From positions 1-57,745 of the forward strand of contig JARGGB010000010.1 of the NCBI GenBank assembly GCA_029210815.1: 57,745 nt of DNA, written 5' to 3'. The notes under the pieces are model-generated. The model saw only the letters and a list, made by a program, of their open reading frames with translations. It was not told the origin of the DNA and did no database searches. Positions 35,901 to 44,393 of the stretch are shown piece by piece; the first letter of the stretch is position 1; the number at the start of each line of letters is the position of its first letter. Made by a program: the position numbers and the translations under genes. Source of the DNA: Candidatus Brevefilum sp. (GTDB lineage Bacteria > Chloroflexota > Anaerolineae > Anaerolineales > Anaerolineaceae).

Positions 35901-35984
35901 GATGCTTGCGGCGCATCTCTGACCAAAATCCCTGCGATACCTGAAAGGATTTGGCGGAAGTTGCGAGGTTTGGAAGATAATTAA
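32982..35984 (+). CDS. xdhD: XdhD-like molybdenum hydroxylase: fused 2x[2Fe-2S] and molybdopterin subunit
   Basis: A 1000-aa fusion. The N-terminal ~165 residues carry two [2Fe-2S] clusters: C39, C44, C47 and C59 (plant-ferredoxin type), and C106, C109, C141 and C143. An a/b hammerhead and the molybdopterin-binding domain follow, with RIGGGFGGKQE, SGAYRGYGVPQG and the C-terminal active-site Glu in AKAVAEIPLDG. E. coli XdhD has the same domain fusion. It starts with GTG. With yqeB/yqeC downstream, it is likely a selenium-dependent hydroxylase of purine-like substrates; substrate not proven. Confidence 0.9.
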   Translation: MKITLNINHKDYPLKVPESERLLDTLRRLGFFSIKSGGCEKGECGACTILFDGRPVNSCTMLTAQAEGHRIETVENMGEHPQHGWKESEGLHVIQQAFVETGAIQCGYCTPAMVLVAKALLEKELYPSEEQVRDALSGVLCRCTGYLKPVQAVLRAAAILRGEEVPPIDEPFEITDVIDFNKDDDGTGTPVKGSSGVFTETKIFPRLKVVDRPEKLKTVGHAEPKVDAIKLVQGKPAFTADFERRDMLVAKVLHSPHAHALIKKIDTSKAEVLEGVAAVLTWKDLPRVVYSTAGQSHPIPGPLDSFSLDKKVRFVGDRVAFVAAETAEIAEAALKLIKVDYEVLPILLDPRHAMEEDAIIIHDEPEYVNFDESDPSKNIAAQIRIDIGDVEKGFSEADLIIEEEYKVPKVQQAHIEPHVVVTYWDEDDRLVIRTSTQVPFHVRRQIAPVLGLPIKRIRVIKPRIGGGFGGKQEVLVEDVAAHLTIATGRPVLYEMTREEEFTAARTRHPMRIRMKTGVKNDGTITANEMYSLSDTGAYGCHALTVTGNTGHKSMALYVGDGPYRKSPNIRFYADVVYTNTVPSGAYRGYGVPQGFWPVERHMEKVARQLGLDPITFRLKNAVRQGEIHPFSKVWSEGREPQPETLFTIGLEECVNQGRMVIGWDDKFNNDQWHIVPGKKYLRKGIGVAMVMQGTAIPYLDMAGASIKMNDDGSFNLLVGATDLGTGSDTVLAQMAAETLGVPLEDMVVYSSDTDFTPFDKGAYASSTTYISGTATVKAAEKVAERIRVRAAVMLSEEGIEVDPSEIVLEDRKAIAPNGKFFTLEEIALNALHQTDQEQIMAVASHVSPVAPPPFAAQFAEVTVDTETGMVKVDKLVMAVDSGVIINPVTASGQIEGGMAQALGYAVSEEMVYNEKGQPREKDFENYHIFRSDEMPDLTTIFVETYEPSHPYGAKAVAEIPLDGVAPAVGNAILDACGASLTKIPAIPERIWRKLRGLEDN

Positions 35985-36052
35985 ATTTTGAAGTTTTTTT
36001 TCTCGCAATGTTGTCACAATATTTGAGCCCATGGGTTCTATGAAGGATTGGT

Positions 36053-36838
36053 ATGGAAATTCTTGACCTATTAAAAAACGCGGTTGCTGAAGGTACGCCT
36101 GTAGCCTTATGTACGGTTGTTAATACAAAGGGAGCTGTTCCGAGGCATGCCGGAACAAAAATGATTGTATACAGGGACGGCAGTACAGATGGTACTGTCG
36201 GCGGGGGCGAGCTAGAAAACCTTGTTCATAAGGAAGCGCTTGCTGCTATAAAAGATGGCAAAACCCGGTTCTTGAATTATGATTTGATCAATGTAGAAAA
36301 GGGTGACCCGGGCTTATGCGGTGGATCGGTTTCAATCTTTGTGGAACCTTATTTGCATCCAGCGACAGTGGTGGTTGTGGGCGCTGGTCACGTGGGAAGA
36401 GCTGTTGCCCATCTAGCTTCCTGGTTGGGGTTTCGGGTTGTGATCTCCGATGATCGCAAGGAGCTGTGCACGCCGGAACGATCACCTGGCGGCGATGTCT
36501 ATCTACCTGTTTCAATGGCTGATCTTCCCGATGAAATGACGATCGATTCACAGACTTATATGGTGCTTGTGACACGCTGTGTGGATGTGGACCTTGCCGG
36601 TTTGCCTTCAATCTTAAAAACAGACACACCTTACATTGGTTTAATAGGGTCGAACCATCGTTGGTCTCACACGAAAGAAAAATTACTTGAGATCGGCATA
36701 TCGCAAGAAGATATCGGACGGATTAAATCTCCGATAGGGATCGATATTAATGCTGAAACGCCGGAGGAGATTGCAGTCAGCATCATGGCTGAAATTATCA
36801 ATTGGCGAAATGAAGACAAACGCCATTTGCGCAAATAG
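36053..36838 (+). CDS. xdhC: XdhC-family molybdenum hydroxylase maturation factor
   Basis: A 261-aa protein of the XdhC/CoxI family, which brings (sulfurated) molybdenum cofactor to xanthine dehydrogenase-like enzymes. The N-terminal XdhC domain includes VVNTKGAVPRHAGTKM and GTVGGGELE. The C-terminal Rossmann-like domain has VVVVGAGHVGRAVAHLA and LIGSNHRWSHTKEKL. It sits between the two hydroxylase gene sets and could serve either. It starts 68 bp after xdhD with AAGGA before the ATG. Confidence 0.92.
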   Translation: MEILDLLKNAVAEGTPVALCTVVNTKGAVPRHAGTKMIVYRDGSTDGTVGGGELENLVHKEALAAIKDGKTRFLNYDLINVEKGDPGLCGGSVSIFVEPYLHPATVVVVGAGHVGRAVAHLASWLGFRVVISDDRKELCTPERSPGGDVYLPVSMADLPDEMTIDSQTYMVLVTRCVDVDLAGLPSILKTDTPYIGLIGSNHRWSHTKEKLLEIGISQEDIGRIKSPIGIDINAETPEEIAVSIMAEIINWRNEDKRHLRK

Positions 36839-36861
36839 TTAAAATTTGGAGTACATCAATT

Positions 36862-38289
36862 ATGTGGCAGAATTACCATTTAGCTGAATCAATTGACGAA
36901 GCCGTCACAATACTTGCGGAAGCCGGTGAAAAAGGGCGCATCATCGCAGGTGGAACCGATCTGATTTTGGAACTGAAACGCGGCACGCGTAAAGGAATCT
37001 CCAAGATCATTGACATCACGAAAATCCCGGGGTTGGACAGGATCTGGGAGGATGAAGATGGTCTTATTCATATTGGACCGCTTGTCACTCACAATCATAT
37101 TATTGCTTCGCCCCTGATCCGCCAGAAAGCCTTTTGCTTGTTACAAGCCTGCTGGGAGATCGGCTCGCCGCAAATCCGCAATCGAGGTACCGTTGTTGGC
37201 AACCTGATCACAGCTTCACCAGCGAATGATGCTATCAGCCCTTTGATGGCATTGGATGCAAAGCTGGTTTTACAATCTGTGCGTGGTGAACGGATTGTTG
37301 CGCTGGATGATTTTTACCTTGGCGTGCGAAAAACAGTAATGGAAGCGGATGAAATTGTCACCGATATGTTCTTTGATGCACCAGGTCCATCTGTGCATTC
37401 TTATTTTATTAAGACTGCATTGCGCAAAGCGCAGGCAATATCCGTTATCAACATCAGCATGCTGGTGGATCTCGAAAACGGAATAACAAAGGATGCAAAA
37501 ATCACTTTAGGTGCTACTGCACCCACAATCATCCATGCTGAGGAGGCAGAAGAATTCGTGCTCGGAAAAGCCCTGACGGCTGAAGTCATTACCGAAACTG
37601 CCGCACTGACAGCCCAAGCAGCCAGCCCGATTTCAGATTTGAGGGGATCTGCGGATTATCGAAGTTACATGGTCGGGGTGATTGCGAAGCGAGGGCTGAA
37701 AGCCATTCAAAAAGGTATCGATAAGGGCGAGATTCCAGATAATCCAGTCCTTTTAATGGGGACAGGTGTGGAAACAAAATCGCTCAAAGAGCCCTGGACT
37801 GGCAAAGAAATTCATACATGGATTAACGGTCGAGAATTTCGCTTCAAAACCGGTTTTAACAAAACGCTGTTGAATTTGATCCGTGACGAAGCTGGCTTTT
37901 CCGGCACAAAAGAAGGCTGCGGCGAAGGTGAATGCGGCGCCTGTACCGTATTTCTTGATGGACGTGCTGTGATGAGCTGCCTTGTACCCGCTGAAAGAGC
38001 TCACGGTTCTGAAGTCATCACGATTGAAGGACTGCGTTCGGAAGATCAACTGCATCCAATGCAGGAGGCATTTGTAGAATTCGGTGCGATTCAATGCGGA
38101 TTTTGCACGCCCGGATTTATTATGTCTGCGACAAAACTTCTGGAAGAAAGGCGCACACCTTCACAGGAGGAGATTCGCCTGGCAATTTCAGGCAATTTAT
38201 GCCGCTGTACGGGTTACTACAAAATCATTGAAGCAATCGAACACGCCAGCCAGGCGATGATGGTATCAGAAAAGGATCAAGAGGAGTAA
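36862..38289 (+). CDS. Molybdenum hydroxylase FAD-[2Fe-2S] fusion subunit
   Basis: A 475-aa fusion of two subunits that are usually separate. Residues ~1-285 form the FAD-binding domain (IIAGGTDLILEL and GSPQIRNRGTVVGNL). Residues ~320-465 form the two-cluster ferredoxin domain (GCGEGECGACTVFLDG, CGFCTPG and CRCTGYY). It belongs with the molybdopterin subunit encoded 2 bp downstream. The fusion order (FAD then Fe-S) differs from that of the first hydroxylase, so this is a second enzyme rather than a duplicate. Confidence 0.9.
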   Translation: MWQNYHLAESIDEAVTILAEAGEKGRIIAGGTDLILELKRGTRKGISKIIDITKIPGLDRIWEDEDGLIHIGPLVTHNHIIASPLIRQKAFCLLQACWEIGSPQIRNRGTVVGNLITASPANDAISPLMALDAKLVLQSVRGERIVALDDFYLGVRKTVMEADEIVTDMFFDAPGPSVHSYFIKTALRKAQAISVINISMLVDLENGITKDAKITLGATAPTIIHAEEAEEFVLGKALTAEVITETAALTAQAASPISDLRGSADYRSYMVGVIAKRGLKAIQKGIDKGEIPDNPVLLMGTGVETKSLKEPWTGKEIHTWINGREFRFKTGFNKTLLNLIRDEAGFSGTKEGCGEGECGACTVFLDGRAVMSCLVPAERAHGSEVITIEGLRSEDQLHPMQEAFVEFGAIQCGFCTPGFIMSATKLLEERRTPSQEEIRLAISGNLCRCTGYYKIIEAIEHASQAMMVSEKDQEE

Positions 38290-38291
38290 TG

Positions 38292-40502
38292 ATGGCTTAT
38301 ATCGGGAAATCCTTTAAGAGATTTGACGTCAAAGATAAAGCGACAGGCGAAGCCCTTTACCCGGGTGATTACAACTTGCCTGACCAGGTTCATATGAAAA
38401 TTCTTTTTGCCAATCGCCCTCACGCGATCATCAAATCAATGGATATATCTGAGGCAGAGGCGTACCCGGGCGTATTGGCAGTTTTGACAGCCAAAGACGT
38501 CCCTGTAAACGAGTATGGATTGATCATGCCAGATCAACCTGTCTTGTGCGGACCGGGATCCTCCAAACCTTATGCCGATCGGGTGCGGTTTGTTGGTGAT
38601 CAGGTTGCCCTGGTGATTGCTGAAACTGAGGAAATTGCAGAACAAGCGCGAGATCTAATCAAGGTTTCTTACGAAGACCTGCCGATTGTGGACAGCATCG
38701 ATAAAGCGCTTTCAGAAGACCCTGTTTTACTGCATCCAGAATTGGATTCAAATATTTTTTGTCATTATCAAATTCGGAAAGGTGATGTAGATCGGGCTTT
38801 TGAACAATGTGATGTCATCGTTGAAGGTGAATACCATACACCAGTTCAGGAGCATGCCTATCTACAGCCTGAAGCAGGCATTGCATATCTCGATGAACAA
38901 GACCGGATCACCGTTGTTGTAGCCGGGCAATGGACTCATGAAGATCAAGAACAAATCGCGCATGCCCTTGATCTCCCGCATGAAAAGGTGCGTGTAATCT
39001 ACCCAGCCATTGGCGGCGCTTTTGGCGGACGTGAGGATATGTCTGTTCAAATTGTTCTGGCATTGGCGGTGATGCGACTGCATGAACGCGGCATTGATCG
39101 TCCAGTCAAGATTGTGTGGAGCCGCGAGGAATCCATCATTGGGCATCACAAGAGGCATGCCTATCGACTTAAAGGGAAATGGGGGGCAACCAAGGATGGA
39201 AAGATCCTGGCTGCAGAGGTGGATATTTTTGCTGATGGCGGCGCTTATGCCTATACTTCAACAAAAGTCATGGGAAACGCTTTTTTACAGTGCGCTGGCC
39301 CTTATGAAATCCCGAATGTAAAGGTCAATGCGGATGCTATTTATACAAACCATGTCCCAGGTGGTGCTTTTCGAGGATTTGGTGGGCCGCAAGGGGCTTT
39401 TGAGGCAGAGATGCAGGTGAATAAACTTGCTGAAGCCCTTGACATGGATCCTGTGGAACTTCGCATGAAAAATTTAATCGAAGATGGCTCTATCTTATCT
39501 GTAAATACGGAGGTACCGAAGGGTGTAACAATAAAACCGGTAATGAAAGTTTGTGCTGAACACGCAGGGTGGATAGAAACAATTGATGGATGGCTTGCAC
39601 CTCCAAAAATGGAAAATGATGGCGTCATAAAACGTGGACGTGGAACTGCCTGTGCATTTAAGAATGTTGGCTTTTCTTATGGTGCGCCAGAAACAAGCCA
39701 TGCAATTGTTGAGTTGTTCGGTGAGGAAGAAATTGACCGGGTTGTTCTCCATCATGCTGGTGCTGATGTGGGACAGGGTGCGCATTCAGCCTTTAAACAA
39801 ATTGCCGCAGAGACTTTGAGTGTTCCGATCGAGAAAATTGAGTTAATTGCATCGGATACAGCATTTACAGGCAATTCTGGCAGCTCATCGGCTTCTCGGA
39901 TGACATTTATGGGTGGTAATTCTGTTAAAGGTGCAGCAGAAAAGGCACTAGAAAAATGGCGATCTGAGGAACGGCCGGTTATCGTTGAATACACTTATCA
40001 CGCGCCTCCCACAACCCATATGGACCCTTTGACCGGTGAATGTTATCCAAACATCACCTATGGTTATGTGGCTGAGGTGGTTGATTTGGAAGTCGACACG
40101 GAAACTGGAGAAATCCGGCTGTTAAAAGTTTACTGTGCTGATGATGTAGGGAAAGCGATCAACCCAATGCAGGTTGTAGGTCAAATTGAAGGCTGTATTG
40201 TTCAGGCTGCAGGCTATGTTTTGATGGAAAAATTCATCGAAAAAGATGGGTATGTTGTAACGGATATGCTATCTAAATACTTGATCCCAACGGTTAAGGA
40301 TATTCCTTTTGAGGTTGAATCAATACTCTTGGAATTAGCAGACCCACTTGGACCATATGGCGCACGCGGCATGGCTGAGATGCCCTATCTTCCATTAGCC
40401 CCGGCAATCGTTCATGCCCTTTATGACGCGACGGGTGTTTGGTTCCACGATTTCCCGTTGACACCTGAAAGAGTATTACGAGGTTTGGGAAAGATAAAAT
40501 GA
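38292..40502 (+). CDS. Molybdenum hydroxylase molybdopterin-binding subunit
   Basis: A 736-aa large subunit of the xanthine dehydrogenase/aldehyde oxidase family. It has an a/b hammerhead domain (about residues 15-125), then AIGGAFGGRED, GGAFRGFGGPQGAFE and DVGQGAHSAFKQIAAET. The active-site Glu lies in ARGMAEMPYLP near the C-terminus. Two ATGs overlap or follow the upstream stop; 38292 is preferred because GAGGAG is then 5 nt away (38289 would leave 2 nt). The substrate is unknown; a purine or N-heterocycle is likely from context. It overlaps yqeB by 4 bp. Confidence 0.9.
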   Translation: MAYIGKSFKRFDVKDKATGEALYPGDYNLPDQVHMKILFANRPHAIIKSMDISEAEAYPGVLAVLTAKDVPVNEYGLIMPDQPVLCGPGSSKPYADRVRFVGDQVALVIAETEEIAEQARDLIKVSYEDLPIVDSIDKALSEDPVLLHPELDSNIFCHYQIRKGDVDRAFEQCDVIVEGEYHTPVQEHAYLQPEAGIAYLDEQDRITVVVAGQWTHEDQEQIAHALDLPHEKVRVIYPAIGGAFGGREDMSVQIVLALAVMRLHERGIDRPVKIVWSREESIIGHHKRHAYRLKGKWGATKDGKILAAEVDIFADGGAYAYTSTKVMGNAFLQCAGPYEIPNVKVNADAIYTNHVPGGAFRGFGGPQGAFEAEMQVNKLAEALDMDPVELRMKNLIEDGSILSVNTEVPKGVTIKPVMKVCAEHAGWIETIDGWLAPPKMENDGVIKRGRGTACAFKNVGFSYGAPETSHAIVELFGEEEIDRVVLHHAGADVGQGAHSAFKQIAAETLSVPIEKIELIASDTAFTGNSGSSSASRMTFMGGNSVKGAAEKALEKWRSEERPVIVEYTYHAPPTTHMDPLTGECYPNITYGYVAEVVDLEVDTETGEIRLLKVYCADDVGKAINPMQVVGQIEGCIVQAAGYVLMEKFIEKDGYVVTDMLSKYLIPTVKDIPFEVESILLELADPLGPYGARGMAEMPYLPLAPAIVHALYDATGVWFHDFPLTPERVLRGLGKIK

Positions 40503-41311
40503 CATCCTTTGTCCTGATATGGGGCGGCGGTGATCTTGCCACTGGGGTAGCTCTGAGGTTACATCGTTCAGGCATTCGAGTGCTGGTGGTTGAAACAAAT
40601 CAACCTTTGGCAGTCCGGCGTTCTGTATCCTTTGCACAGGCTGTTTATGATGGTGAAACACAAATTGAAGGCGTGAAAGGTAAACTGATTGGGGAGCCGT
40701 CGGAAATGTCTGCATATTGGGATGCGGGTATTATCCCGGTGATCGTTAACCCGGCATTAGATTTGTTAGAAGAATTTCAACCGCTTGTAATCGTCGACGC
40801 CCGGATGCGGAAAAGGTTTGTTGACCTGCCTCTGGATATGGCGGAAATGGTTGTTGGTCTTGGTCCGGGGTTTGTGGTTGGGGAGAACTGCCATGCGGCT
40901 GTTGAAACCAACAGGGGACATTTTTTAGGGCGTGTTTACTGGGAAGGCAGCCCAGAAGCGGATACGGGGATCCCCGGCAAGGTTGAGTCATACACGAAGG
41001 AACGTGTTTTGCATGCGCCGGCAGAAGGGAAAATCGCAGCCCATGTCAAAATTGGCGAAGCTGTTAAGCAGGGGAATGTCATTTTATCCGTTGATGGTGT
41101 GGCAGTGCCTGCACCCTTTGATGGCGTTGTCCGGGGGCTGATTCATGAGGGTATTAGAGTCCGAAAAGGAATGAAGGTCGGCGATGTTGACCCGAGGCCT
41201 GAGACCTTTCGCTGCTGGACTGTTTCTGAAAAATCCCTTGCTATCGGCGGCGGTGTTCTGGAAGCGATTCTGTCCAGAGAAACAATTCGATCGAAAATTT
41301 GGAACAGGTAA
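40499..41311 (+). CDS. yqeB: Selenium-dependent molybdenum hydroxylase maturation protein YqeB
   Basis: A 270-aa member of the EF2563/YqeB family, which co-occurs with selenium-dependent molybdenum hydroxylases. It begins with a Rossmann-like VLIWGGGDLATGVALRLH motif. The C-terminal half has a biotinyl/lipoyl-like beta repeat region (VLHAPAEGKIAAHVKIGEAV). Its exact reaction is not established. Its presence is the main reason to infer that at least one hydroxylase here uses a labile selenium ligand rather than sulfur. It is coupled by a 4-bp overlap to the preceding gene. Confidence 0.9.
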   Translation: MTSFVLIWGGGDLATGVALRLHRSGIRVLVVETNQPLAVRRSVSFAQAVYDGETQIEGVKGKLIGEPSEMSAYWDAGIIPVIVNPALDLLEEFQPLVIVDARMRKRFVDLPLDMAEMVVGLGPGFVVGENCHAAVETNRGHFLGRVYWEGSPEADTGIPGKVESYTKERVLHAPAEGKIAAHVKIGEAVKQGNVILSVDGVAVPAPFDGVVRGLIHEGIRVRKGMKVGDVDPRPETFRCWTVSEKSLAIGGGVLEAILSRETIRSKIWNR

Positions 41312-41317
41312 TTTTCG

Positions 41318-42658
41318 ATGAAGCTTGCCAAGGCATTGAATCTAAGCTCTGGCGACTCGGTTGCCTTCGCAGGTGCAGGCGGCAAAACAAGCGCCATGAT
41401 TGCCCTTGCAAGAGAGCTTGATCCGCCAGTTGTCCTGACAACAACAACTCATCTGGGTGTGTGGCAGGCTGGATTTGCCGACATCCATATGGTCGTCACT
41501 AAACCGGAAGAAATCCGTTCTGATCTTCTCAATGAAAAGAAAATCATTCTTGTCACCGGTCCGGCAGGGGATGATGATCGTCTGCGTGGTTTGAGCGGGA
41601 AATCTTTAGAGAAATTGCAATTCTTGTGTAAGCAATCCCAGGTGTATTTATTAATTGAAGCCGATGGTGCCAGGCTGCGGCCTGTAAAAGCCCCGGCGCA
41701 TTATGAACCTGTCATTCCCACGGATGTGGATCGAGTGGTCGTGCTTGCAGGTCTGACAGCCTTAGGTAAGCCGTTAGACGAGATTCTTGTTCACCGTCCT
41801 GAAATATTTACAGAAGTTACTGGTCTAAAAGAGAACGAAATTATCAATGCGGAGAATCTTGTGACCTTGTTGGGTTCTGAAGAGGGTGGTTTAAAAGGGG
41901 TACCAGATGATTGCAAGAAGGACTTATTTCTCAACCAGGCTGATGACCTGGTTTTGCAGTTGAATGGCGGTTGGATTGCAAGGAAACTCTTAGATAGATT
42001 TGACCGGGTTCTTGTAGGGTCGATAGAGAAACCCGGATCTTCAGGTGAGATCTTTAGCGTTTTCAGCCAAACGGCAGGTGTAATCCTGGCGGCAGGTGGA
42101 AGCGAACGCTTGAACACCCCCAAGCAGCTCTTAGATTGGCAGGGGAAACCCTTTATTCATCAAGTGGCACAACAAGCCTTAGAAGCCGGCTTAGAGCCGC
42201 TAATCGTGGTCACAGGCGCTTACCACGACCAGGTTGTGCAAGCCCTAGCTGGTTTACCGGCAGAAATTGTTCACAACCCTGATTGGCGGAAAGGACAATC
42301 GACATCGATGAAAGCAGGATTGAAGGCGCTCCCTGAGGCATGTGGCAGTGTGATGTTTTTGTTGAGTGACCAGCCGCAAATCTCATCTGAATTAATTCGA
42401 CAATTAATGGATCGCTATTTCCAAAACAGAAATGCCATAACCGCACCGATGGTGAACGGTCAGCGCGGAAATCCTTTATTATTTGACCAGGCTGCTTTCT
42501 CAGCCCTTGCTGAGGTCAAGGGCGATCGGGGAGGGAGGGCAGTGATCAACCGGTTTGAGGTGGATTGGCTGCCCTGGGTAGACAGGCGGATTTTGCTGGA
42601 CGTGGACCGTGAGGGGGATTACGAGCGGCTCTTGAAAGCATATTCTTTATCCGAATAA
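41318..42658 (+). CDS. YqeC-MocA fusion: selenium-cofactor protein plus molybdenum cofactor cytidylyltransferase
   Basis: A 446-aa two-domain fusion. Residues ~1-240 match YqeC (P-loop-like FAGAGGKTSAM, then TTTTHLG and LIEADGARLRPVKAP). Residues ~250-446 match MocA-type NTP transferases (VILAAGGSERLNTPKQLLDWQGKP, FLLSDQPQIS and QRGNPLLFD), which make molybdopterin cytosine dinucleotide. In E. coli these are separate genes (yqeC and mocA). The fusion suggests the selenium-related step and the cytidylylation step act on the same cofactor. It lies 6 bp after yqeB. Confidence 0.9.
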   Translation: MKLAKALNLSSGDSVAFAGAGGKTSAMIALARELDPPVVLTTTTHLGVWQAGFADIHMVVTKPEEIRSDLLNEKKIILVTGPAGDDDRLRGLSGKSLEKLQFLCKQSQVYLLIEADGARLRPVKAPAHYEPVIPTDVDRVVVLAGLTALGKPLDEILVHRPEIFTEVTGLKENEIINAENLVTLLGSEEGGLKGVPDDCKKDLFLNQADDLVLQLNGGWIARKLLDRFDRVLVGSIEKPGSSGEIFSVFSQTAGVILAAGGSERLNTPKQLLDWQGKPFIHQVAQQALEAGLEPLIVVTGAYHDQVVQALAGLPAEIVHNPDWRKGQSTSMKAGLKALPEACGSVMFLLSDQPQISSELIRQLMDRYFQNRNAITAPMVNGQRGNPLLFDQAAFSALAEVKGDRGGRAVINRFEVDWLPWVDRRILLDVDREGDYERLLKAYSLSE

Positions 42659-42672
42659 GGAGGGTACTAATT

Positions 42673-43134
42673 TTGAATTTTGAAATCAAAGAACTGTCAC
42701 CAAAATATGTTAAGGGTGCTGCTGCGGTAGCTGAATCTCTGCCAGCCTGGTTTGATGCGGATTCTCGCCGACGGGCAATTCCTATCGATTTAAGGTATCA
42801 GGATGGTTTTGTTGCGCTGGATGGTGAGCAGGTGATTGGGTTTATCACCCTGTTCATTGCGGAAGGGCGTGTTAATATCGGCTGGATGGGGGTTCATCCT
42901 GACTGTCACCATCAGGGTGTGGGGAGTGCCCTGATAGGAGCAGCACAGGATTATTGTAAGCAAAAAGGGATTGAAGAATTAGTTACTTATACTCTTGGTG
43001 ACTCGGTGGAATATGAGCCCTATAATTCAACCAGAGCTTTTTATTATTCTCTTGGTTTTGAAATCTATCAACGTTCGCAAACGGATAACCCGAGCTGTCC
43101 AGAGGAAATTAAGTTGAAAAAAGCAGTTGATTAG
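42673..43134 (+). CDS. GNAT-family N-acetyltransferase
   Basis: A 153-aa acetyltransferase-fold protein with the acetyl-CoA-binding region IGWMGVHPDCHHQGVGSALI and the following ALGDS/FYYSLGF-type C-terminal elements. The substrate is unknown. It starts with TTG preceded by GGAGG at 9 nt. It is the last gene of the plus-strand run, 14 bp after the yqeC-mocA fusion, and convergent with the S41 protease. Confidence 0.85.
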   Translation: MNFEIKELSPKYVKGAAAVAESLPAWFDADSRRRAIPIDLRYQDGFVALDGEQVIGFITLFIAEGRVNIGWMGVHPDCHHQGVGSALIGAAQDYCKQKGIEELVTYTLGDSVEYEPYNSTRAFYYSLGFEIYQRSQTDNPSCPEEIKLKKAVD

Positions 43135-43143
43135 CTGATAAAG

Positions 43144-44292
43144 TTATTCATCTCGAAGAATTTCGACTGCCTTTTGCATTGCGGCAATACCAGAAGGATC
43201 CTCTGTCACGGGGTAATCGGGCGCCAGGGGAAAGCTCACCCCGGGTATCCACCAGCGACCGCTTGTAACATGGATGCTGGCGCCATCTTGCAGATCGAAG
43301 ATGTACTGAATACTGGTCTTCCCGTAGGTTGACGTCCCAATAATTAGTGCACGCTCGTGTTTTTTCAAAGCGCCTGCGACGATTTCGGCAGAACTGGCAG
43401 TGTTCCCATTCACCAGGAGAACCATTGGCAATTTGGAAAATTCACCTTCATTGCTCACTTTGAAAATTTCCACCTTTTGATCATTAAATTGCTGATAGAG
43501 CACCTCGCCGTCCATCAGGAACAACTTCACTATTTCAACGCCAGCTTCAACCAATCCGCCGCCGTTATCCCTCAGGTCAAGAACGAGATATTCTGCCCCA
43601 CGATCCTGAAGATCTTTAATTGCGTCACGCATCTCATCGGCCGTGGTTTCAGCAATTCGATTAACCTTTATCAAACCGATATCTGCAGCTTCTGGCAAGA
43701 GATTCCAGCTGACCGTGGGTAGAGGGAAGTCCTGCCGATCAATGCTGAAATTTAATGTTTGCGATCCTCGTCTGACAGAAATTTGGACCTGCTCGCCGAT
43801 TGGACCGCGAAGGGCAGCAAGTAAATTGATGTCATCTGTGCTTGTTGTGATGGTAAGGTCGTCAACCTCTATCAGGATGTCACCATCCTGAACACCCGCT
43901 TGCAGCGCCGGGGAGCCAGAAAACGGGTAAAGGCGCCAGTTCAGTTCGGTATCTCTTTCCAGACGTACACCAATGCCGCCAAAGCTTCCAGCCAATTCAT
44001 CTGTTTGAATTTCGTGAACTGCTGGTTCCACAAAAAAGGTATAGGGGTCATTGAGGCTTTCAAGCATGCCGCGCACCATCCCGTGCTGTAATTTTTCATC
44101 CGAAGGTAATTCAAAGATTGCGTTTTCTTCTACAATGCTTCGAGCTTGTTTTAATATGCCCAAATCTTCCTGAGCCTGCAAAATATATCGGTGCCCAAAA
44201 TATCCGATCGCCATGGCTAGAAGCACGATCATCACCTGCAGCCCCATGAAAAGCCATTGTCTGACGTTCTCTGGAAGATTTACTTTATTCAT
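43144..44292 (-). CDS. S41-family C-terminal processing protease (CtpA-like)
   Basis: A 382-aa membrane-anchored serine protease acting outside the cytoplasm. It has an N-terminal membrane segment (about residues 14-32), a PDZ domain (about 100-180, with GGIGVRLE and QAGVQDGDILIEVDD), and the S41 catalytic domain. The Ser/Lys dyad is visible as VNGNTASSAEIVAGAL (Ser at about 300-301) and YGKTS (K325). Length is close to the family norm. It is single, divergent from glmS. Confidence 0.92.
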   Translation of the reverse strand: MNKVNLPENVRQWLFMGLQVMIVLLAMAIGYFGHRYILQAQEDLGILKQARSIVEENAIFELPSDEKLQHGMVRGMLESLNDPYTFFVEPAVHEIQTDELAGSFGGIGVRLERDTELNWRLYPFSGSPALQAGVQDGDILIEVDDLTITTSTDDINLLAALRGPIGEQVQISVRRGSQTLNFSIDRQDFPLPTVSWNLLPEAADIGLIKVNRIAETTADEMRDAIKDLQDRGAEYLVLDLRDNGGGLVEAGVEIVKLFLMDGEVLYQQFNDQKVEIFKVSNEGEFSKLPMVLLVNGNTASSAEIVAGALKKHERALIIGTSTYGKTSIQYIFDLQDGASIHVTSGRWWIPGVSFPLAPDYPVTEDPSGIAAMQKAVEILRDE

Positions 44293-44322
44293 CTCTTAAC
44301 TTTCTTGTTTTTCTGAATCAGG

Positions 44323-44328
44323 TATAAT
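44323..44328 (+). promoter_or_regulatory. -10 box of the glmS transcript
   Basis: TATAAT is placed so that transcription would start near 44335, about 60 nt upstream of the ribozyme cleavage site. The -35 region is T-rich but weak. Confidence 0.45.
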
Positions 44329-44393
44329 GTTTTCATTCCATTATACTGATGCTTGAACACGGTGCATAATAATGGATAAATCATTGGGATAAA

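Noticed and set aside
32982-40502. Selenocysteine (in-frame TGA) in the molybdenum hydroxylases
   Set aside because: Both large subunits are open without internal TGA. The selenium inferred from yqeB/yqeC would be a labile cofactor ligand, not selenocysteine.
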